28,400 nt of DNA, from NCBI GenBank assembly GCA_964552675.1, contig CAZKHJ010000031.1:1-28400 (forward strand). Direction: 5' to 3'. The notes beneath the pieces are model-generated. The model saw nothing but the letters and a program-made list of their open reading frames with translations. It had not been told where the DNA came from and ran no database searches. Positions within the stretch are counted from its first letter, which is position 1; the number at the start of each line of letters is the position of its first letter. The stretch is from Sulfurimicrobium sp964552675 (GTDB lineage Bacteria > Pseudomonadota > Gammaproteobacteria > Burkholderiales > Sulfuricellaceae). Both the position numbers and the translations under genes were made by a program. Shown here in pieces: positions 22,377 through 28,400 of the stretch.

Positions 22377-25300
22377 TCAGGCTTTCTGGGCCAGCGTCCT
22401 CAAATGCTCAAGCAATGCGCCCCTCAGGCCATGGATTTCATCCAGCCTCGCCCGCGCTTCCTGCTTGCGCCCCTGGGCCTGAAGTTTGAGCAACTCCGCT
22501 GCCAATGCATGTACCTGTTGATGTAAGGGCTTGATGGCCACAAAAGCCGGGTGTGCGCCATGGCGGGCTTGCCCTTTCGTGTCCAGCCAGGTGCCGAAGC
22601 GGCAGGCGTGATGATCCAGTGGCGGTGGAATTTCAAGTTCTCCCTTGAGGTAATTTTCTATCGCCGTGATCCAGGCACGGTGTTCCACGCTGGCGAAGAG
22701 CAATGGCAAATCGTCGCGGCTCATTGCCGTCAGACCGATCCAGGCTGCATTGGGCCGCCAGCCAACTGACCAGTCGAGCAGCTCTTGTGCCGGCATGGGA
22801 CGGGCAATGCCATAACCCTGTGCCTGCTCGCAGCCGAGCCGCAACAGCATCTCGCCATGTTCCACCGTCTCCACTCCTTCGGCGATGACTTGGCGGCGGA
22901 AAGCAGCGGCCAGGCCAATCACTCCATCCAGAATAGCCAGGTCGTCGGGGTCGCCGAGCATATCGCGTACAAAAGTTTGATCTATTTTGAGCAGCGTAAC
23001 CGGGAGGCGTTTCAGATAGGTCAGCGAGGAATAACCGGTGCCGAAGTCATCCAGGGCAAACATCACTCCGATTTCGCGGAAGTCTTCGATGACCTGGGAT
23101 ACCCGAGACAAGTCATCCAGCGCGCTGGTTTCGAGCACCTCCAGTTCGAGGTCGCCCGGCTTGACCTCAGGATGCATGGCCAGAATATTGCGCAGGCGCT
23201 CGACGATGTCTGCCTGCTGTAACTGGCGTGCACCGACATTGACGCTGACCGGGATGTCCAATCCGGCCGCACGCCATTGTTCCATCTGGGTCAGGGCGGT
23301 GTCGATCACCCACTCGCCCACATCGACTGCCAGCGGGTGATTTTCGATTACCGGGAGGAATACGGCTGGCGGCAGGAGGCCCTTTTCCGGGTGTTGCCAG
23401 CGGATCAGCGCCTCGGCGCCGATGATTTTCCCCGTGCGCATGTTCACCTTGGGCTGGTAATGCAGCACAAACTCGCGTTCGGTCAGGGCGCGGCGGATGT
23501 GTTCCAGGCTTTCGTGATGGCCACGGACGCTGCGGTCTTGTTCGGCGTCGAAGACGTGGTAGCGGTTCTTGCCAGCCAGCTTGGCTTGATACATGGCCTG
23601 GTCGGACTGGCGCAGCAATTGGTCCGCATCCAGCTCTTCCGCCTGAGGATAGAAGGTGACGCCCAGACTGGCAGAAACCTGGAGCACGAGATCGCCGACC
23701 TGCACCGGTTCGGCAGCGGCGGTGAGCAGGCGGACGAGCATTGGTATGCTGACTTCGATGTTGGCCAGATCAAGCAGCACGGCGACGAATTCGTCACCGC
23801 CCAGGCGGGCGAGGGTGTCGCCCTCACGCAGGGTTTGTTTCATTCGGGAGGCCACGGTCATCAGCAACTGGTCGCCGGCTTCATGGCCGTGGTGGTCATT
23901 GACCGCCTTGAAGCCATCCAGGTCGAGATACGCCACCGCCAAGCGTTGTCCCCGCCGCTGGGACTGGGACATGGCCTGATGCAGGCGATCGGCGAGCAGC
24001 ACGCGGTTGGGCAAGCTGGTCAGGGCGTCGTAATGGGCAATGTGCTCAAGCTGCCGCTCGTGCTCCTTGAGCGGCGTGATGTCGGAGAACAGTGCCACAT
24101 ATTGCCGGGTGTTGCCCAGCGCATCGCGGACCGCGCTGATGGTAAGCATCTCGGCATACACCTCGCCGCTCTTGCGCCGGTTCCAGATTTCGCCATACCA
24201 GTAGCCTTGCTCGATCAGATTCCGCCACATGCTGGCGTAGTATTCCTTGCCCTGCCGGCCAGAGCTGAGTATGCGCGGGTTCTGGCCCAGGACTTCGTCG
24301 CGGTTGTAGCCGGTAATGCGGGTAAAGGCATCGTTGACGTCGATGATCGTGCCTTCAGCGGTGGTGATCACGATGCCTTCGCGGGCATGGGTAAACACGC
24401 CGGCGGCAAGGTGAAGCTTCTCTTCGGCTTTCTTGCGTTCGGTAATGTCGCGAATGATGCCGAGTGCATGCCAGCTGTTTTGCATTTTGACTGCGGAAAT
24501 GGACAGCTCTATGGGAAACTCTTCGCCATTTTTGCGCAGTGCGGTGATCTCGAATATTTTTCCTATGAATCGTCCTTCGCCGGAGTGCTGGAAATCCCTG
24601 AAGCCGTTGTGCGCAGCATCGCGCCGGTTTGCAGGTGTCAGCATGGAGTGCAGGTTCCTGCCAATGATTTCGTCTGCGCTGTAATCGAATATCTTTTCGG
24701 CAGCCGGGTTCCAGTAGATTACCCGCTCATCCGGGCCGATGATCGCGATCGCATCTTGTGCCGATGTGCTGATCAGACGGAATTTCTCTTCGCTTTCGGC
24801 CAGTTCTTTCCCTCTGTTTTCAAGTTGTTGCGTGCGCTCCCTGATCATCTCGTCAAGATGGTTCTGATGTAACTGCAGTTCATTGGTGACATGCTGCAGT
24901 TTGGCGATCACAGCGCTGACGTGTCTGATGAAAGGATGGAAAATGAGAGCAGCTTCCAGCATCAGCAACAACAAGGTAACCAGCCAAAATATGGTTTCGG
25001 CCTTCTCCAGGCTTCTGACGGAAGCCTCGCCTTCTATTTGGTATTGCCGCACCATCTGGTCAAGAGCCGCGACCAATGGGATCGACGCAGTATGGGTAAT
25101 GTATTCCAGCAAAGGGCTGCCGGAAGTCAGCGCATCATCGTCCGCCAGAAGCAGATTCTGGACTGCTTTGGTGTAGTTGGCGACTTGACTGTCAAGCGGG
25201 TTGGAACCATCGAAGTACAGGGAATGAACGGTCGGCGACATGGTGGCAGGAAGCCCCATTTTTTTGTCGCCATGAGTCAGACCCTGGTGCGAACGGGCCA

Positions 25301-25598
25301 TGAGGTCTATCGCTTCTTTCAGCTTGGCACGAATTGGCGGGCGCTCGGCTTGGGGGGTGGTAACCAAAAGATTCGAGAACAAAGCTGTTCTCTGGCTGAG
25401 CATGCGCTGCCGCCCGCTCACGTTCACCACTGCGGCTGTGCTTTGCTGTTCGGAGATTACCAGACGCAGGCTAAACCACGCGGCCGTTGAAAGTGATGCA
25501 ACCAAAGCCAATGCAATCACATAACGCCAGGTTAGCGAACGAGCAATTCTCGAATCATGCTTCTCGTTGAACGCTCGGAGCAAGCCATCATTATTCAT
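22377..25598 (-). CDS. Membrane sensor PAS-PAS-GGDEF-EAL protein with C-terminal CZB-like domain
   Basis: This 1073-aa c-di-GMP enzyme has a membrane helix (about 25-45), a periplasmic sensor starting with VNVSGRQRMLSQRTALFSNLL (PilJ/NarX-type N-terminal pattern), a second helix (about 205-222), a coiled coil, and two PAS domains (about 272-390, 396-510). The GGDEF domain has an intact GGDEF (600-604) and RxxD inhibitory site (591-594). The EAL domain keeps EALIRW, LEVLET and DDFGTG. The end has H973, C999, H1026 and H1030, the spacing of a chemoreceptor zinc-binding domain. Both c-di-GMP synthesis and breakdown look possible. The start is ATG 25598; a GTG at 25607 is an alternative. Confidence 0.93.
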   Translation of the reverse strand: MNNDGLLRAFNEKHDSRIARSLTWRYVIALALVASLSTAAWFSLRLVISEQQSTAAVVNVSGRQRMLSQRTALFSNLLVTTPQAERPPIRAKLKEAIDLMARSHQGLTHGDKKMGLPATMSPTVHSLYFDGSNPLDSQVANYTKAVQNLLLADDDALTSGSPLLEYITHTASIPLVAALDQMVRQYQIEGEASVRSLEKAETIFWLVTLLLLMLEAALIFHPFIRHVSAVIAKLQHVTNELQLHQNHLDEMIRERTQQLENRGKELAESEEKFRLISTSAQDAIAIIGPDERVIYWNPAAEKIFDYSADEIIGRNLHSMLTPANRRDAAHNGFRDFQHSGEGRFIGKIFEITALRKNGEEFPIELSISAVKMQNSWHALGIIRDITERKKAEEKLHLAAGVFTHAREGIVITTAEGTIIDVNDAFTRITGYNRDEVLGQNPRILSSGRQGKEYYASMWRNLIEQGYWYGEIWNRRKSGEVYAEMLTISAVRDALGNTRQYVALFSDITPLKEHERQLEHIAHYDALTSLPNRVLLADRLHQAMSQSQRRGQRLAVAYLDLDGFKAVNDHHGHEAGDQLLMTVASRMKQTLREGDTLARLGGDEFVAVLLDLANIEVSIPMLVRLLTAAAEPVQVGDLVLQVSASLGVTFYPQAEELDADQLLRQSDQAMYQAKLAGKNRYHVFDAEQDRSVRGHHESLEHIRRALTEREFVLHYQPKVNMRTGKIIGAEALIRWQHPEKGLLPPAVFLPVIENHPLAVDVGEWVIDTALTQMEQWRAAGLDIPVSVNVGARQLQQADIVERLRNILAMHPEVKPGDLELEVLETSALDDLSRVSQVIEDFREIGVMFALDDFGTGYSSLTYLKRLPVTLLKIDQTFVRDMLGDPDDLAILDGVIGLAAAFRRQVIAEGVETVEHGEMLLRLGCEQAQGYGIARPMPAQELLDWSVGWRPNAAWIGLTAMSRDDLPLLFASVEHRAWITAIENYLKGELEIPPPLDHHACRFGTWLDTKGQARHGAHPAFVAIKPLHQQVHALAAELLKLQAQGRKQEARARLDEIHGLRGALLEHLRTLAQKA

Positions 25599-25670
25599 TG
25601 CAGTCACTTAAGCCCATGTTTTTGATGTGGCGACAATATCTGGAGCCCAAAGCAGGGATTTCGTTACAGT

Positions 25671-26096
25671 TTATCCGCATAACCGGCAGGCGGCGATGAG
25701 GAGGAGACCTTTGCTGGCCTTGTGCAGATCTGGCAACAGTTTTTTCAATCTGCCGTCGTCCACGCTGCCCATGGCAAGAACCAGCAAGGCCAAGCCGAGC
25801 GGCGAGATGGCGTATTCGCGGGCAGCAGCACACAATCCACCGGTAAATACGGCGATTGCTTCCTCGCCGCTCTCGCGCAACCACACCAACTGCGCATCGT
25901 CATTCAGGGTGTTGATCAGGGCCAGTGCGCCCTCGGCTTTGAGCGCCCAGGTTTCGACGACGGTATCGTTACATGAAGAGCAAGCGGTGGGGGTGCAGGC
26001 AAGGGTGATGCTGCCGAAATATTCTTCGCGCAAGCGGGCATGGCCGCCGGGCATGGCTGCAAGCTGTTCTGCCAGGTCGCGATAGTGTTCAAGCAT
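25671..26096 (-). CDS. Hypothetical Cys-containing protein, 141 aa, overlapping the amidotransferase gene
   Basis: I recognise no family. The protein starts MLEHYRDLAEQLAAMPGG, has a clustered TLACTPTACSSCNDTVVE segment (about residues 31-48), a hydrophobic stretch near 105-120 (SPLGLALLVLAMGS) that may be a buried helix, and ends in CRLCG. The Cys groups could bind metal. Its ATG at 26096 lies 8 bp inside the end of the amidotransferase gene, so the two are probably translated together and functionally linked. The longer reading to 26216 would overlap that gene by 128 bp and looks out of frame with any protein logic. Confidence 0.7.
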   Translation of the reverse strand: MLEHYRDLAEQLAAMPGGHARLREEYFGSITLACTPTACSSCNDTVVETWALKAEGALALINTLNDDAQLVWLRESGEEAIAVFTGGLCAAAREYAISPLGLALLVLAMGSVDDGRLKKLLPDLHKASKGLLLIAACRLCG

Positions 26097-27876
26097 GGAG
26101 GCCGTCGATATTGATTTGCAGCCACAGCTCCAGCAGGGCGAGATGCCACAGCTTGCTGCCCTGGATCCGGGTGAAATGCGCTTCCGGTTCGGCCAGCAGC
26201 TTGTCCACATAGGCACGGTTGTAGAGGCCGCGCTGGAGGCAGGTCTCCGACATCAGGATGGTGCGCATGAACTCAAAAAAGCCGTCGCGCACGTATTTCA
26301 GCGCCGGCACCGGGAAATAACCCTTGGGGCGGTCGATTACCGCATCCGGGATCAGGCCGCGGGCGATGGCCTTGAGCGGAAATTTGCCCCCCTCCTTGAG
26401 CCGGAGCGAGGGCGGCATCCTGGCTGCCAGTTCCACCAGTTCGTGGTCGAGGAAGGGAACGCGCGCTTCCAGGCCCCACGCCATGGTCATGTTGTCGACG
26501 CGCTTGACCGGGTCGTCAACAATCAGCGTGGTGACGTCGAAGCGCAATACCTGGTCGAGGAAACCATCGGCATCCGGTTTGGTTAATTCCCGTTCAACCA
26601 GTTCGGCAGTGACGTCCGGTACGTGATAGGCCGGGTTGATCATCTCCAGATATTCGGCCTGGTCGCGGTCGAAATAATGGTTGCGGAAGCGCTCCAGCGG
26701 CGAGCCGGCGGCCTCATCCATGCGTGGATACCAGAAATAGCCGCCGAATACTTCGTCGGCGCCCTGGCCGGATAGCACGACCTTCACCTCCTGCGCTACT
26801 TTTTCGCCGAGCAGGTAGAAGGCTACCGCATCCTGGCCCACCATCGGTTCGGCCATGTTGGCTACCGCTTCCGGCAGGCGTTTCAGCACTTCTGCATTGG
26901 GGATGAGGTATTTGTGGTGGCGGGTCTTGAAGCGCTCCACCACCTGGTCGGAATACTCGAACTCGTCGGCTTTTTCCGCGCCTTCGCCGACATCCTCGAA
27001 ACCCACTGAAAAGGTCAGCAGATCGTCCACATGGTCGGCCAATAGCCCGACCAGCAGGCTCGAATCCAGCCCGCCCGACAGCAACACCCCAACCGGCACA
27101 TCCGAGGCCAGGCGATGGTGCTCCACGGCGCGGGCAAGTACGGCGCGGGTGGCGGCGAGCCAGTCCTGCTCGGACAGTTCGCGCGCCGGGCGGGTGGCGT
27201 TCAGGCTCCAGTAACTGCGCTGGCTAACCTGGCCTTCGGCACTGATGGTCATGGTCATGGCCGGCGGCAGTTTCTTCACGCCGTTGAGGAGAGTGCGTGG
27301 TGCGGGCACCACGGCATGGAGGGTGAAATGGTGGTGCAGGGCAACCGGATCGATGGAAGTGTCGACACCGCCTGCAGCGAGCAGCGCCTGCAGGTTCGAC
27401 GCGAAGCGCAGGCTGGCGCCGTCCAGGGTGTAATACAGCGGCTTGATACCGAAACGGTCGCGCGCCAGAAACAGGCTGAGGTGGCGCATGTCCCACACGG
27501 CAAAGGCGAACATGCCATAGAAGCGTTCCACGCATTTTTCGCCCCAGGCATGATAGGCCTTGAGGATGACTTCGCTGTCGCCTCCCGAGAAAAATTCGTA
27601 ACCCAGTTCCTTAAGTTCAGCTCTTAATTCTTTGTAATTGTAGATTGTTCCATTGAAAACCAACGCCAGTTTCAGCGTCTTGTCCACCATCGGCTGATTG
27701 GCATGGTCGGACAGATCGATGATGGCGAGGCGGCGATGGCCAAAGGCCAGCGGGCCATCGGAAATCACACCTTCGTGGTCGGGGCCGCGCCGCGCGAGCC
27801 TGTCCGCCATGCGCCGGATGACGGCGACGTCCGATGGTGCGCTGTCGAAGCGCAGTTCTCCGCAAATCCCGCACAT
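26089..27876 (-). CDS. Asparagine-synthase-family amidotransferase, probably N-acetylglutaminylglutamine amidotransferase
   Basis: The 595-aa enzyme has the class II glutamine amidotransferase domain (nucleophile C2 in MCGICGELRF, then RRGPD, FNGTIYNY and GDSEV) and an ATP-pyrophosphatase synthase domain (SGGLDSS at 267-273, later LSGQGADEVFGGYFWYP). Length and wording (AVANMAEPMVGQDAVAFYLL) resemble the amidotransferase that makes the osmoprotectant N-acetylglutaminylglutamine amide, usually encoded with an ATP-grasp ligase and an M42 peptidase. Neither partner is in this window, so plain asparagine synthesis remains possible. The start is ATG 27876 with a weak AGGCG upstream, just beyond a terminator-like hairpin. 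Confidence 0.85.
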   Translation of the reverse strand: MCGICGELRFDSAPSDVAVIRRMADRLARRGPDHEGVISDGPLAFGHRRLAIIDLSDHANQPMVDKTLKLALVFNGTIYNYKELRAELKELGYEFFSGGDSEVILKAYHAWGEKCVERFYGMFAFAVWDMRHLSLFLARDRFGIKPLYYTLDGASLRFASNLQALLAAGGVDTSIDPVALHHHFTLHAVVPAPRTLLNGVKKLPPAMTMTISAEGQVSQRSYWSLNATRPARELSEQDWLAATRAVLARAVEHHRLASDVPVGVLLSGGLDSSLLVGLLADHVDDLLTFSVGFEDVGEGAEKADEFEYSDQVVERFKTRHHKYLIPNAEVLKRLPEAVANMAEPMVGQDAVAFYLLGEKVAQEVKVVLSGQGADEVFGGYFWYPRMDEAAGSPLERFRNHYFDRDQAEYLEMINPAYHVPDVTAELVERELTKPDADGFLDQVLRFDVTTLIVDDPVKRVDNMTMAWGLEARVPFLDHELVELAARMPPSLRLKEGGKFPLKAIARGLIPDAVIDRPKGYFPVPALKYVRDGFFEFMRTILMSETCLQRGLYNRAYVDKLLAEPEAHFTRIQGSKLWHLALLELWLQINIDGLHA

Positions 27877-27888
27877 ATTTCAGCGCCT

Positions 27889-27947
27889 AAAAAGAAAAGA
27901 CGCAAAGTACGCGAAGTGGCATGGAAGCTTCGCGTCTTTGCGTCTTT
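27889..27947 (-). terminator. dapD terminator built from a GACGCAAA-type repeat
   Basis: On the minus strand, AAAGACGCAAAGACGCGAAG (27947-27928) pairs with the region 27916-27897 around an 11-nt loop, about 19 bp with one bulged base, and runs into TTTTCTTTTT (27898-27889). It begins 13 bp after the dapD stop. The arms consist of GACGC(A/G)AA units, resembling an interspersed repeat seen in many bacterial genomes. Only 12 bp separate the T-run from the next start codon. Confidence 0.75.
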
Positions 27948-27960
27948 GCGGTTCAGTAAT

Positions 27961-28400
27961 TTAGATGCCGCGCAGCAGTTCGTTGATGCCAACCTTGGAG
28001 CGGGTCTTTTCATCCACTTTCTTGACGATCACGGCGCAGTACAGGCTGTATTTGCCATCCTTGGAAGGCAGGTTGCCGGATACCACCACCGAACCGGCAG
28101 GCACGCGGCCATAAAACACTTCGCCGGTTTCGCGGTCGTAGATCTTGGTGGACTGGCCGATGTATACGCCCATGGAAATCACGCAATTGTCTTCCACGAT
28201 CACGCCTTCCACCACTTCGGAGCGGGCGCCGATGAAGCAGTTGTCGCCGATGATGGTGGGGTTGGCCTGCACCGGTTCGAGCACGCCGCCAATGCCGACG
28301 CCGCCGCTCAAGTGCACGTTCTTGCCGATCTGGGCGCAGGAGCCGACGGTGGCCCAGGTGTCGACCATGGTGCCTTCGTCAACGAATGCGCCGATGTTCA
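27961..28400 (-). CDS. dapD: 2,3,4,5-tetrahydropyridine-2,6-dicarboxylate N-succinyltransferase, C-terminal part
   Basis: DapD succinylates tetrahydrodipicolinate in the lysine/diaminopimelate pathway. The visible 145 residues are the left-handed beta-helix and C-terminal end: NIGAFVDEGTMVDTWATVG, GKNVHLSGGVGIGGVLEP, then CFIGARSEVVEG, with the hexapeptide repeats of the acyltransferase family. The frame stays open to the window edge, so the 5' part of the gene lies beyond 28400. The in-frame ATG at 28368 is internal, not the start. DapE of the same pathway is at 20808. Confidence 0.96.
   Translation of the reverse strand, partial: NIGAFVDEGTMVDTWATVGSCAQIGKNVHLSGGVGIGGVLEPVQANPTIIGDNCFIGARSEVVEGVIVEDNCVISMGVYIGQSTKIYDRETGEVFYGRVPAGSVVVSGNLPSKDGKYSLYCAVIVKKVDEKTRSKVGINELLRGI

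Noticed and set aside
23277..24872. 531-codon open frame on the plus strand
   Set aside because: Antisense to the GGDEF-EAL gene, whose motifs are unambiguous.
1..28400. CRISPR arrays, tRNA genes and insertion sequences
   Set aside because: I saw no regularly spaced direct repeats, no tRNA cloverleaf sequence and no transposase-like protein in the window.

Overview
The window looks like a chromosomal segment of a betaproteobacterium. The 5S rRNA end, the rimP-nusA-infB-rbfA-truB order, the dapD/yffB-dapE-prmB set and the protein sequences fit an order such as Nitrosomonadales. That placement rests on recollection of family sequences and gene order, not on a search. Genes are dense on both strands. 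There is one 10-N assembly gap, inside gluQRS.

Layout. (1) 1-6220: 3' end of a 5S rRNA gene and its terminator, then the transcription/translation operon rimP-nusA-infB-rbfA-truB, with an extended -10 promoter and a leader hairpin plus T-run. (2) 6217-9853: mixed housekeeping and hypothetical genes: an 89-aa hypothetical, a nitroreductase, gluQRS (interrupted only by what looks like a false gap), an adhesin-E-like secreted protein, a coiled-coil protein and an ankyrin protein. (3) 10034-11095: an AI-2E/PerM-type permease.

(4) 11075-17949 is the most interesting block. Six tightly packed minus-strand genes encode an SPFH protein with a SHOCT-like tail, a double zinc-ribbon/DUF4178-type membrane protein, a 45-aa membrane peptide, a DUF350 membrane protein, an aminopropyltransferase with a membrane-embedded N-terminal half, and a Tat-exported FAD amine-oxidase-like lipoprotein. 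A divergent speD (AdoMet decarboxylase) starts 66 bp away. SpeD would make decarboxylated AdoMet, the aminopropyltransferase would use it next to the membrane, and the lipoprotein could oxidise an amine product outside. The SPFH, DUF4178 and DUF350 proteins would form the membrane scaffold. The overall function is inference; I know of no biochemically defined role for this set.

(5) 17950-19664 looks acquired. It holds a sigma-54-like promoter with an upstream palindrome, an unrecognised 212-aa protein, a well-formed integron attC-like site directly behind it, and a ccdAB toxin-antitoxin pair. No integron integrase is present in the window.

(6) 19677-28400, all minus strand: dapD (5' end beyond the window), an NAGGN-type asparagine-synthase-family amidotransferase, a 141-aa Cys-containing hypothetical, a 1073-residue membrane PAS-PAS-GGDEF-EAL protein ending in a zinc-binding CZB-like domain, then yffB-dapE-small membrane protein-prmB. 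DapD and DapE act in the succinylase branch of lysine/diaminopimelate synthesis. The amidotransferase-to-EAL stretch appears inserted into that usual neighbourhood.
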